Source of the DNA: Siderastrea siderea
Lineage: Eukaryota; Cnidaria; Anthozoa; Scleractinia; Rhizangiidae
DNA: 64,000 bases
Direction of reading: 5' to 3'
Assembly: GCA_964030785.1 (NCBI GenBank)
Contig: OZ034971.1
Coordinates: 30,746,804 to 30,810,803 of the forward strand
The position numbers were made by a program, and so were the translations under genes. Shown here one piece after another: positions 47,746 through 59,177 of this stretch. The notes under the pieces were generated by a model. That model saw nothing but the letters and a program-made list of their open reading frames with translations, made no database searches and was not told the DNA's origin. Numbering within the stretch: the stretch's first letter is position 1; each line of letters begins with the position of its first letter.

Positions 47746-47815
47746 TGTCTAGTGGCATAGCGCGCGCCCTGCAAGTCGGAAGTTACATGGTTCGAGCCCC
47801 CTTGCCAGTGTGTGT
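47746..47815 (+). repeat. tRNA-derived SINE head or tRNA-like sequence
   Basis: TCTAGTGGCATAGCGCGCGC resembles a pol III A box region, and GGTTCGAGCCC about 40 bases later is a near-perfect B box. The intervening CCTGCAAGTCGGAAG is anticodon-arm like. A full cloverleaf with acceptor stem is not evident, so a SINE or a tRNA relic is more likely than a tRNA gene. The T-rich stretch after 47820 could end pol III transcription. Confidence 0.5.
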
Positions 47816-48112
47816 ATAAGTCCCCTTCTTTCTTAATTTCTTTTCTTCGGCTTTTTAAAAAAATTAATGCGAATTTAAAGAAGTTGTCGGCTCATCAAAT
47901 TACTAAAAAAACTTGTTTTGATTTCTTTTATCTACTTGTTTACATTTTTTTTTAATGACACGGATCGTTGTTCCCCAAGGTCGGGTAGAGGTAATCTTGT
48001 TTTTTGTTTTGTTTTGCCCATTGCAACGATTGTCAAGAGGCATCACATTTCACGGTAGCACAGTATCCTGTTTCGTGATGTCCGCAATCTTCCGTCGGCT
48101 CCATACCGCGCT

Positions 48113-49071
48113 GGCCAAATGGAAAAGTAGGACTGGACTCTGGACTAGATTTTGGACTGGACTCTGGACTGACTTTTATTGACTTGTAAAAATATGAAAT
48201 TGACTTAATATTTTAGTAATCAGTTAATAATTTAAAAAATAAGGTAAAATTTTAAATCACTTAAAATCATACTAAACACGTTAGGGATGCACCATTATAT
48301 TTTTTTCAGGGGGGGGGGGGATTTTTTCTACATGAATTTTTTCGTGACTAAAACGCTTTGTATGAATTTCATTTCACTAGTTTGCAAATAATTCTTTGCT
48401 TTGTGCCGCCATGCACGATTTTTATTTCTTCTGCAAAAGTCCAACCCCAGCCCCTTCAAAAATGAAATGGTCCGTCCCTTATTTAGAGACAATTTAAAAA
48501 TTTACCAGAAAATTCACGCTCCTCCACAACAGCGTGCAGCTCGCACGACATAAACTTCGATCTGTGTGGAGCCTGTAGGGGAAAAGACATTTGTTTTCTG
48601 GCTTGAAAAGTGTTGACATATTGAAACCAGGGAAACGAAGAACCGATTACTGTGCGGGTACAGTACGTGGCAAGCGAACAAAATAAAGAAATAAAATGAA
48701 GAAAACATTTGACTGTAGTACGTGGTTTATTTTCAAATTCGTGCTAGAAAACTGAAGTTTTTTTATGCGAGCCTCTCGCGGACAGGCCAATCAACCGACG
48801 AATTTGAAAGTAAAATATGCACTAAAGTGGAATGTTTCCCCCACTTAACCACCCCTTTCCCTCACCGAAAAAAATATAATGGGCCATCCCTAACGTGTTC
48901 AATATGATTTAAAGTGATTTAAAATTTTGCTTTATTTTAAATTATTAAATGATAAGTAAAATATTAAGTCCATTTCATATTTTTACAAGTTAATAATAGT
49001 CAGTCCAGAGTCCAGTCCAGAGTCCAGTCCAAAGTCCAGTCCAAAGCCCAGTCCAGCTTTTCCATTTGGCC
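48113..49071. mobile_element. Nested inverted-repeat element with GGACTGGACTCT tandem ends
   Basis: Arms of about 200 bp (48113-48310 and 48870-49071) are reverse complements. They start GGCCAAATGGAAAAG, go through tandem GGACTGGACTCT repeats and a very AT-rich part, and end at CACGTTAGGGATGCACCATT. The center holds a poly-G tract (48309-48321) and two short frames that I do not recognise. No target duplication could be fixed. Confidence 0.7.
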
Positions 49072-49214
49072 TACGGCATTTGACTAAATTTTGACTAAAT
49101 TTTCCTGACCGTGCTATTTTTTAAAAAACTGCAAAATTTTGGGTAGGCCATAGGGTGGGCCATAGGGTAGGCCATAGGGTGGGCCATGGCCCGGGCCATG
49201 GCCTAGCCCAGGTT

Positions 49215-49811
49215 TTGTATACACCCGGTGCTTACAGAGCATTATATTTTCTTTAATGAGAAAGTCGTTTGGAAGTTGCAGAGTATACATCAGTATGTAT
49301 AGATCATCATGTGCTCATCCCTGGGAAAGTCGTTTAAAAGTTGCCGTATGCATATATCATCGTGTGTTCATCAATGGGAAAGTCATTTCAAAGTTGCAGT
49401 ATGTATATATCATCACGTGTTTATCAATAGGAAAAGTCATTTCAAAGTTGCGGTATGCATATATTATCATGTGTTTATCAATAGGAAAAGTCATTTCAAA
49501 GTTGCGGTATGTATATATCATCGTGTGTTTATCATTAGGAAAAGTCATTTCAAAGTTGCGGTATATATATATCATCACGTGTTCATCAGTGGGGAAAGTC
49601 AGAGCATTATATTTTCTTTAATGAGAAAGTGGTTTGGAAGTTGCAGAGTATACATCATCATGTTTTCATTAATGGGAAATTCGCTTGAAAGTTGCGGTAT
49701 TTATAAGTCATCATGCGTTGATCAATTCCATAGGAAAAGTCGTCTCAAAGTTGCGGTGTGTATATGTCATCGTGTGTTCATCAGTGGGGAAAGTTGTTTA
49801 AAAGTTGCGTT
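49215..49811 (+). repeat. 54-bp minisatellite array, block 8
   Basis: About 11 units with frames open in three phases. An AGAGCATTATATTTTCTTTA variant unit occurs at 49235 and 49601, and again at 52679 (with one substitution) on the far side of the following transposon. Confidence 0.92.
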
Positions 49812-49820
49812 ATGTATATA

Positions 49821-52049
49821 GGCATGTGCTAAAACCCAGACGCTGGATTCTGGACGATAGACGATGGACGATGGACAATGGACAATAGACGATAGACGAT
49901 GGACGATATGCCCATTTTTGACAGACGAGGGTCAAATTTGTCACACAATCTTTAGGGAATTTCAGGGAATTTTTTTTCGAGTGTCCTTTTTGTCACGCAA
50001 CATCACATGAACGCAAATAAACGAACGTCTGTTATATGTGTGCCCAAGGACGATGGATGCCCATCTTCGATTAGATTTTTGGCAGACGAGGGCCAAATTT
50101 GTCGTACAATCCTTAGGGATATGATTTCCAGATAAAAAACAAAAAAGTGTCTGGTTTGTCACGCAATTTCACATGAATTATTAGAGACTGCACGCAGTCC
50201 ATTGTAATATGGGGCGTGACGCGGTAGAACCGTACCCCATACGGCAAACACGTGTTATGTACGTGTTTCTTTTCCCGTAAGCTCGATTTCCGTCGCTCTC
50301 CCGAACAGCGGCTGGTAATCGAGCCAACTGCTAGGCCTCTCAGCCTCAACGTTCTTATAAAAATGGTTCTTACAAAATAAAAAGAGTGTATCCGCGCTTA
50401 GATTTGCGTTCTTCTTAAAGTATAAAAAAACCTAATGGCTCCGTCAATTCCAAGCGTGACCATTCCTCCCCCCTGGGCATTTGTCGGGCATTTGTCTTTT
50501 TTAAAAAATAATGTTGCAAATGCCCCCACAGTGGGGTCAGTTCATACGAACAAATCCGCACGGTGGGGCTCCTGGAAGAGTGCAAACGCCCGACCCATGG
50601 GACAAGATCATTTTAGTGATTAATGATGAAAGCGATAGTTGGCTCGCTGACCCAAACGGAGTATCAAACAGCAAAGGCAGCTTGGATTTTCAGGATTACG
50701 AAACAAATTTAATCTAAAGCAACTAGAAATATTAAAAATAACGATTACAATGTCAGCGATTTAAGCAATATCTGAAAACGCCAGCAAAATGAAAGTCTGA
50801 CACGGTAAAATGTTATGAAACTCTACACTCGTGAGAACGTGAGGACTGGAACTAGAAGATCAAACTTACATTTCAATATGATATCAAGTTTCTATTTAGC
50901 ATTTGACAAAAGATTTCGATGACGTTTCTAAGAACGATGTACTGAAGGTTCAATGTTTGCTTCTGGTTCTTTAAAGTTGCATTTTGAATTTCAATGTTAA
51001 TGTTTGGACAAGCTTGGACAAACGTGAACCAACAATTGTTTACAAATATTACGACAGAATACAATAGAATAAAGATATTCCTGCTAGGAATTCTTTCGTT
51101 TTTCTTTAGATTTTTGAACCCCTCTCTTCCTATTTTCGGCGACTTGCAGAAGGTGGTCCAGCCATTTTTATATTGGGGGTAATCAGGAAGTTTAAGGAAA
51201 TTTAAAATGAACGTGTTATGTACGACTTTTAAAATCCGAAATGTAACGTTGCTTTGACAGTGCCCCACCCCCGGGCTGACCTGTTTTAGCAAATGCCCCA
51301 CCCTTGGGAAGGAAACATCAGTGTCTGTCGCGCACGTCCCTGAAACATCAGTACGTGACAGTATTCTAAAATGAAAACTCGGTAGGCCTACCGAGTTTTT
51401 ATGTTAAAAGATGGCCCTAAAATATATCGACTTGCACGTTTCCAGCTCCGTAGAGTCCTTCGTTATTTCAAGTATATGTATTCTGCACCTTGTCTGGCGT
51501 GGCAATGGAAACCGGCAATTCGTACTCAATCTCGACCTCGTACTCCGGCCAATCTTATTTAAGTCCAATTTATGTTTGAGCTACCTGATCAGAAGCGACA
51601 AGTTCTGTCTTTTATTCTTGTACGCGATTTCCAGTGTAACAAAATAAATGTGTGAATCTCAATTCTTTTGTTGTGCTTTTTCTGTCAGGGATTTTATTCT
51701 ATATAATAGTCTCCCGGGAATAGTCTTTTCTTTTTTTACTGCGTGAAAATTAGTTGGCAACACGACAATACCGCCGTCATAACTTCCTGCAGACATTGCA
51801 GACATTCGTTTATTCGTTTCTGCCCGTGATTGCGTGACAAATTTTAAAACGTCTCTGACAATTTGCGTTCATGTGACGTTGCGAGACAAAAAGACACTCG
51901 AAAAAAATTCCGCCCTAAAGATTGTGTGACAAATTTGACCCTCGTCTGTCAAAAATAGGCATATTGTCCATCGTCTATCGTCCATCGTCTATCGTCCATC
52001 GTCCATCGTCTATCGTCCAGAATCCAGCGTCTGGGTTTTAGCACATGCC
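49821..52049. mobile_element. MULE-type element with tandem GGACGATAGACGAT inverted ends
   Basis: A perfect 9-bp duplication ATGTATATA lies at 49812-49820 and 52050-52058. The ends GGCATGTGCTAAAACCCAGA are inverted for roughly 200 bp and contain tandem GGACGATAGACGAT copies, then ATGCCCATTTTTGACAGACG and TTTGTCACACAATC. A partial extra copy of the subterminal part occurs at 50047-50170. The 2229-bp element holds no transposase that I recognise. A strong hairpin AAAACTCGGTAGGCCTACCG with its partner is at 51375-51400. Confidence 0.85.
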
Positions 52050-52058
52050 ATGTATATA

Positions 52059-54300
52059 TCATCGTGTGTTCATCAATGGGGAAAACCGTTTACAAGTTGC
52101 AGTATGTGTATATAATTGCGTGTTTATCAATGGAGAAAGCCATTTAAAAGTTGCGTTATGCATATATCATAGTGCGTACATCAATGGGGAAAGCCGTTTA
52201 AAGGTTGCCGTATGTCTATATCATCGTGCGTTCATCAATGATGAAATTCATTTCAAAGTTGCGGTATGTATATATCATCGTATGTTCATCAACGGGGAAA
52301 GTTGTTTAAAAGTTGCGGTATGTCTATATCATCCTGTGTTCTTCAATGGGAAAGTTATCTGCGAGTTGCGGTATGTATATATTATCGTGTGTTCATTAAT
52401 GGAGAAAGTCGTTTAAAACTTGGGATATGCCTATATCATCGTGTGTTCATCAATGGGGAAAGTCGTTTCGGAAAGTTGCGGTATGTATATATCATCATTT
52501 GTTCATCAATTTGGAAAGTCGTTTGAAAGATGCGGTATGTATATATCATCATGTGTTCATCAGTAGGGAAAGTGGTTTAAAAGATGCGGTATGCATACAT
52601 ATTTATTCATCAATAGGAAAAGTCATTTCAAAGTTGCGGTATATATATATCATCACGTGTTCATCAGTGGGGAAAGTCAGAGCATTATATTTTCTTTAGT
52701 GAGAAAGTGGTTTGGAAGTTGCGGTATGTATATATCATCAGGGGTTCATCAATGGGGAAATTTGTTTAAAAGTTGTGGTATGTATATATCAACGTGTTCA
52801 TCAACAGGAAAAGTCATTTCAAAGTTGCGGTATGTATATATCAACATGTGTTCATCAATTGGAAAAGTCATTTGAAAGTTGCGATATGTATATATTAACA
52901 TGTGTTCATCAATGGGGAAAGTCGTTTTAAAGTTGCGGTATGTATATATCATCGTGTATTTATCTAGGGAAAGTCATTTATAAGTTTCGTTATGCATATA
53001 TCATCGTGTGTTTCTCAGTGGGGAAAGTCGTTTAAAAGTTGCGGTATGCATATATCATCCAGTGTTTGTCAACGGGAAAGTCATTTTAAAGTTGAGGTAT
53101 GCACTTATTACCGTGTGTTCATCAATGGGAAAAGCCATTTAAAAGCGGCGGTATATATATTATCGAGTGTTTATCAACTGGGAAAGTCGTTTGAAAGTGG
53201 CGGTATGCATATATCGTGTGTTGTTCAATGGCTGTTCAATGGTGAAAGCTATTTTAAAGTTGCGGTATGTACATATCATCGTGTGTTTATCAACTGGGAA
53301 AGTCCTTTAAAAGTTGCGGTATGTATATATGATCGTGTGTTTAGCAATATAATGGGGAAAGTTGTTTAAAACGTGGGGTATGTTTATATCATTACGAGTT
53401 CATCAATAGGGAAAGTCGTTTAAAAGTTGCGGTATGTATATATCATCGTGTGTTCATAAATGGGGATAGTGTTTTAAAAGTTGCGGAATCCATTTATCAT
53501 CGTTTTTTCATGAACGGGTAAACTCGCATCAAAGTTGCGGTATGTTTATACGGTAATGTGCTCCTCAATGGGCAAAGTCGTTTGGAATTTGCGATACGAA
53601 TATACCATGGTGTGCTTGTCAATAGGGAAAGTCGTTTTAGAGGTGCGGTATGTATATATTATCACGTGTTTATCAACCGAGAAAGTCGTTTCAAAGTTGC
53701 GGTCTGTATACATCATCGTGTATTCATCAATAGGGAAAGACGTTTAAAAGGTGCGGTATGGATATATCATCGTCTGGTTATCAATAGGGAAAGTCGTTTA
53801 AAAGTTGCATGTGTATATATCATCATGTATTCATCAATGGGGAATTGCATATATCATCATGTGTTGATCAATGGGGAAAAACAAAGAGTCGTTTAATAGT
53901 TGCAGTATGTATATATATTATCGTGTGTTCATCAATGGGGAAAGTCGTTTGAATGTTTTCTGGGAATATAGTTATCATCATGTGTTCATAAATGGACAGT
54001 GTCATTATAAAGTTGCCTAATGTATGTAGTATCTTCATGTGCTCATCAACAGGAAAAGTCATTTAAGAAATGTGGAATGTATAAATCATGGTCTTTTCAA
54101 CAATGGGAAATCCAGTTAAAAGTTGCGGTATGTTTATATCACCACGTGTTAAATGGAAAAGCCATTTCAAAGTTTTTCTTTTTATATATCATCGTTTGTT
54201 AGTCAATGAGAATGTCATTTCAAAGCTGTGTAATGTATATATAGTAGTGTTTTCATAACTTCATTGATGGGAAGCCCATTAAAAAGTTGCGGTGGCGGCG
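52059..54300 (+). repeat. 54-bp minisatellite array, block 9
   Basis: About 41 units. The first part repeats the unit order of 46290-46800 (for example the TTCATCAATGATGAAATTCA variant at 52231 and 46470), so a segment was duplicated on either side of the insertions. Frames are open in both strands over several units. Confidence 0.92.
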
Positions 54301-54307
54301 CATATAT

Positions 54308-54880
54308 TTAACAATTCAGGATTATGAGCTCGAGATTTCTATCACGCATAGAAATCGAGAGCGAATAATCTAATTGTTTTAGTATTAATCTCGATTAATA
54401 TTCCACTAAAGTGAAACGTTTTACATCATTGCACTGTTTTTTTTCAAGTATAAGACTGTGCCTGCCACTCACCTTTTCGCTGCTCACTATCTATCACGGA
54501 TTAGTATAAATCTACTAGCGTTCTATCATAAATGCTGCAATCTGATTGGCTACCCTACTCGCTATCTATTCCGTGATAAATAGTGAGCAGTGAAAAGGTG
54601 AGTGGCAGGCACAGTCTTATGCTTCAATATAACCGTGCAATGATGTAAAACTTTTCACTTTAGTGGAATATTAATCGAGATTTATACTAAAACAATTAGA
54701 TTATTCGCTCTCGATTTCTATGCGTGATAGTTGATTCGGCCTTCGGCCTCATCAACTATCACGCGATAGAAATCTCGAGCTCATAATCTAATTGTTAAAT
54801 AGAAAGCGAGTAGGGTAGCCAATCAGATTGCAGCATTTATGATAGAACGCTAGTAGATTCACACTAATATCCTATATAAC
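54308..54880. mobile_element. Complex nested foldback element
   Basis: Outer arms (TTAACAATT to GAGATTTCTATC at 54308-54342, with the inverse at 54764-54799), a second pair (54347-54415 with 54653-54725), and a third pair around AGACTGTGCCTGCCACTCAC (about 54447-54490 with 54577-54620) are stacked. A further inverse copy of the center (CTAGTAGATT and CCAATCAGATTG) runs 54800-54880. A GGCCTTCGGCC loop lies in the right arm. Two flanking minisatellite units (54262 and 54904) are near-identical, which suggests the target was duplicated. Confidence 0.7.
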
Positions 54881-55070
54881 GTTGTGTTTTCATAACTTCA
54901 TTAATGGGAAGTCCATTAAAAAGTTGCAGTGGCGGCGTATATATTATCCAATACAAAAGTTATTTAATAACCTTTCGCAATGATGAATTCATGAAGATAT
55001 ATTTAAAAGTTGTGAAATGTGTGTATCTTTATGTCCTCATCGATAGGGAAGTCATTTGATTCTGGGAGGG
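54881..55070 (+). repeat. Last minisatellite units
   Basis: Three or four degenerate units end the repeat domain. They end at AAGTCATTTGATTCTGGGAG, directly before a GGTA microsatellite. Confidence 0.8.
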
Positions 55071-55540
55071 GTAGGTAGGTACGGGGGTAGGTAGGTAGGT
55101 AGGTAGGTACTTTATTAAAATACTTTGCAGCTCATAGAGCTGAATTGCGTGTTCTACATTCTATTCTATAATAATAATAATAGTTATAAAATTTAATAAT
55201 ACTAATAACTATTTTTATAATATCTAAAAACTATATCGCTAATAATGATAGCATTAAAAACCTAGTTATTCACTTTTTGCATTCACCAGAGAGCATGACG
55301 CCATAATAAAACTGTTTTTAAATCTGTTTGTCTTACACCGCGGCAAGTTAAAGGTGCGCGCGTGCCTTAAATTGTACTTACAATCATATAAGGGTGGCAA
55401 AAGTTTCGAGGAGTTAACGCGGGGAGTTATCGGCCTTCTTATGACTCCCCGCGGGCCACAATAGAATCCAGTCTTCTCTCTCGTTCCTCTCCTCTTCTTC
55501 AGACTCGTCCCCAGACTCATAAATAGCGACTGGGTAGTCG
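55071..55540 (-). mobile_element. 5'-truncated LINE 3' end with (TACC)n tail
   Basis: On the minus strand the frame ending at 55266 reads SSKLLPPLYDCKYNLRHART then FNLPRCKTNRFKNSF, the typical C-terminus of CR1/jockey-group LINE ORF2 proteins. An AT-rich 3' UTR and a TACC microsatellite tail (55071-55108, read as GGTA on plus) follow. The rest of the element is missing. It ends about 50 bp before the SPO16 start codon, so it may affect or supply part of that promoter. Confidence 0.7.
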
Positions 55541-55592
55541 ACTGAGTACGAGTCTAGTCAGCGTGTCGGTCAGCGTATTTTTCACAACCAAT

Positions 55593-57763
55593 ATGGTGGA
55601 GGATCCTCTTCCCAGTTGGCCGATCATACTCAACAAATCTTTAGAAGATAGTGAGATTCACAGACTCCTGATGCAAAACCATAAAGTGAGAAGTAAGTAT
55701 GATCCATGAAATATACTTAAAGCTTGCTTTCTTTGGACTTCTAACAAAAACGAAGCGATAACAACATGGTAAACTATCGACTTTTTCAGTTACGGACACA
55801 ACTGGTCAAGGAGTTATTATTTTTCCTATCTCTTCTGTCGCATTCATGGTCGTTGCCTTGGAACAGGTGATGAAAGAAAACCAGGGACAAACATTTCTTA
55901 ACACAGACATCATAGAAAGGTAAGCTTAGAACACCGTTTCAGAAACAAGTAGAAAATATTAATTTCCTGAAATGACAGGAAAAATATCCCATCTCTAGAG
56001 TGACTGTATTTGCATGTTCTTAGAATACAAAGGCTGAATCAACTACATCGAAGAGCGTATGTTATTCTTGTGGCCGCTCTGATGGGACCTGAGGAACTGC
56101 AAGCATTAACAGCATTGCAAAGCAGGTAAATTAATCGTGACCGAGCTTGAAAGACCATGGACTTGGCCAAGAAATGGGATCACGAAATGGCAGCTCAAAT
56201 GCTTTTTTTTTGGAATTGCTTCCCAGATTCCTAGGAGCAAAGGCAAGTTTCATTCCTGCCCACAGCGCCAAAGAATGCGTTGACTGTATGGTAACTATAG
56301 CTAAGGTATGACAGAATGTAAATAGCACAAAGTAATCTGCTTTTTGCCCTTACAGAAAAACAAGATCAGGATGCACAAATCTTTTTGGTGTTTTTTTTTA
56401 GTGTGAAATGTTCAGGACGCCCATATAATTTGTGCGAATCACTTGAATTCCACCTAAGACTAAGACCACAATATCGTGCCATAAATGACTGAAGCTGTTG
56501 CTACCCAGGCCAATAAATAATGTACTGTTGTCATTGTCAGGTAACTTGTAAACCAGTGGCAGGAGTCATTCAAGGAAGAATGAAAAAGCAACGGGATTCA
56601 ACAGTCAGTGACAACATTGTTCTCCGTGTTCTGTCCAACATAGGACTTGGAAGTCATGGTATCCTGTCAACATTTTATAAGCATATTAAGCATGCCAAAC
56701 TATTGGTTCCATGGTAACGTTATTGCAAAGGAAACTCAGGTGCAAGGATTTGAACCCAGATTGCAAACCAGGTCTTGAAATAAATGCTTCAAGAACATTC
56801 ATTTATCTCCGTTTAGATGCCTCACCCTTGGAGTACGTAGCTAGGGCAGGCGAGAAGGGGCATTTTTGTGCACAGGCATATTGCAAAAGTGGCTATACTG
56901 TGCTCTGGTGATAATTTTTCACAAAGTCATGCCCTCAGCTGAGTACAAGCTAACAAGGTTCAGGTAGCTTTAAAAATGTCTTATGGGATTGCCTAGCTTT
57001 GTGTTCCTAATCAGTTGAACCTCCCGTAGCTGACCACCTAAAATGTCAAGCCAAAGAGGTTGTTTACTGGAGGTTTCTTAACTGAGCTAGTTTCAGAGGT
57101 TTACTTTCAATAATCCATACACAGACTACCATACACTCCAAATGAAGTGTAATATCTCTTTTTCTTTATGGTATTCACAAGTTGACAGTTCAATGCACTC
57201 AACTTAAGCAGAGACCAGGGGCCCGTTTCTCAAAAGTCCCCGTAACTTTTCGGGTCCAAAGCTATATTTTAACATCATCATGTACAGTGCCACTGCACAA
57301 AATTTGCACTCAGTGAGACGTGATCATGTCTGAGGTGGTTGCCTATGGGGGGTTATAAACAATTAAATAGAAGAATTCAAACTGTCAGCCCAAAAAGTAG
57401 CTGCTTATGAGAGGTGATCGCCTGTGAAAGGTTCCAACCAAAGTGTTTTGATGAAGAACATCTTGGTATTTTTACTAATGGGAGGTGTTCCCTAAGAGAG
57501 GTAGGAGCACAGGAAGGTTTGACTGTACTCAATAATAGCTGGGGGTGGCGGGGGTGACTTTTCCTATGTCCTCTGATAACAATAAGTATATGAAGGGTGT
57601 GTTTCTTAACAGTAGTGAAGAATGCTTGGTACTTCAGGATGGTCTTCACACTGTCTCCAGGGTGTCACAGGCAACTGAAGAAGAGCTAATGGACTGCAGC
57701 CTGGATCACCACACAGCACAGAAAGTTATCAACTTCTTTGACAAAGACTGCATACAGATTTAA
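55593..57763 (+). CDS. SPO16: SPO16 (C1orf146) homologue, six exons, complete
   Basis: Exons are 55593-55692, 55790-55919, 56024-56125, 56227-56305, 56541-56713 and 57613-57763. They total 735 bp, 244 residues, and every junction is GT-AG and in phase. Motifs GVIIFPISSVAF (about residues 41-52), AALMGPEELQAL (about 95-106), SRFLGAKASFIPAHS (about 110-124) and CMVTIAKVTCKP (about 132-143) match the order in human SPO16. SPO16 pairs with SHOC1 as an XPF-ERCC1-like complex that stabilises meiotic crossover intermediates. The last exon (LHTVSRVSQATEEELMDCSL then AQKVINFF) resembles a helix-hairpin-helix end. That makes the protein about 60 residues longer than the mammalian one. If exon 5 instead reads through, a stop follows at LLVPW, giving about 199 residues. 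Confidence 0.8.
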
Positions 57764-59177
57764 GTTTAATGACTTCAAGTCTTTACTTTGTTTTGCTAAA
57801 TGAGTGCCAATTTCGACCACGTTTCAACCAATATTTAGTGTTCAATATCACTGTTGGCTGGAAGTAATTTTCATGCAAGCTTAGGATAACAGATGAAAAA
57901 GATGATGTTTAAAGTATATTTTTGATATTGGTTTTCTCAGTGTTCAGGCTAAGTCTAAATAAGTGCCTGTAGTTTTTCGAAGAACTCTGTAAGTTCTTAT
58001 GCAAAATTATATAAAGATTATTTTCCTTTTCATCTTTTCAAAGCAAATTAATGTAAACTTATGGAAAGTTACATGGTGCAGTCTTTGCTGCCTTTCATTT
58101 TTTTAAGGCCAACTTTCACACCATTTCTCCCAACATAGTTAGTGGCTTTTCTCAGCTGGGCAAAACCAAAACAAAAGTAATAATATTGATTTTGTCACTG
58201 TAGTTGTGAATCATACATTGAACTGGTCAGAACGAAGGAAATACAAATAATGTACTAAATGATTCGAACCCAACGAGTCATATCATAAGTCGGTAAAGTG
58301 TGATCGTCCAGGAAAGTGTAGTCCCAAGAAGGACTGTTTGTGGTGACATTGACTGGCGTTTCGAAAACTGACTGACTGACATTTCGACAATAAGACATTT
58401 TGACAAATTGACTGACGTTTTGACAATCAGGTCGTTGAAACGTCAGTCACTGTCACCACAAACAGTCCTTCTCGGGACACCACTCACCCTGATCATCATA
58501 CTTTACTGACTTATAAAATACAAATAAGCAGTAACGGCAAGCACAGAAAAATATGTGGGAGTAGGCCACAAATCAAAAATTGCAAAAACAAACTATTTTC
58601 TAGATGAAACCAAGAACTGCCCCCAAAATGACCAACAGAACATTACAAAATAAATGTAGAACACACCATGTAACTAAGTAACGTTATCCTAAAGATTGAA
58701 GAAAAAAACATTGAATAAATACACGTCTGTGATGTATGCAGCAACGGATCATTTTTTAGAAGGGTGCTTGTATATACGTTATGTGAAGTACATCATTCTT
58801 CTTGAGAAAGAAACCCATTGTTCAAGCTGAACGAAGAAAATTACAATGCATAAAATTTGACCCTTTACGTTAATTTGCATATTAATTTTCATAAATTTGC
58901 ATAACTTTGAATAACAACAGACAAGGGAGCTTCACTGCACCGTTTATGCCAGCAAGAACACCGAAATCAGTGCTCAGCTGATGAAAATGCAATGAATCTA
59001 AGTGGCTGGTACATGAGAGAATGTATTTTTTATTGTGGACAGGTTAAAATCAATAACTTTTTTAAGCCCTTGGTAATATCAAATGTCCAAGGTGACATAA
59101 ATTTAGTACAAACAAGGTGAAAAGAAGATAGGTAATTTTAAAAACGATGATTGGATAATTAAAAATTTATGTTCATT
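57764..59177. other. 3' UTR of SPO16 and intergenic DNA
   Basis: No coding region is recognised. It holds one palindromic repeat (58285-58515). The rest is AT-rich single-copy-looking sequence. Confidence 0.5.
58285..58515. repeat. Palindromic MITE with TTTCGACAA/TGACGTTT interior
   Basis: The arms are inverted: ATAAGTCGGTAAAGTGTGAT with AGAAGGACTGTTTGTGGTGA on the left, and the complement with changes on the right. The centre carries repeats of the form GACTGACGTTTTGACAAT. Its 3' half is the inverse of its 5' half. No protein is encoded and the target duplication is not clear. Confidence 0.65.

Larger units (their letters stand above)
46991..49210. mobile_element. Composite TIR element with tandem GGCCATGGCCCACCCTAT ends
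   Basis: The left arm (46991-47055) is built of GGCCATGGCCCACCCTAT-like repeats followed by ACCCAAAATTTTGCAGTTTT. The right arm (about 49125-49210) is its inverse with one extra repeat. It interrupts a minisatellite array, but no target duplication is evident. Inside are a tRNA-derived SINE-like stretch and a nested 959-bp inverted-repeat element. No transposase is seen. Confidence 0.65.

Noticed and set aside
47746..47815. Functional tRNA gene
   Set aside because: A and B boxes are present but the acceptor stem does not pair and the position is inside a transposon.
56131..56328. Antisense ORF over SPO16 exon 4
   Set aside because: It is a shadow of the spliced gene with no independent support.
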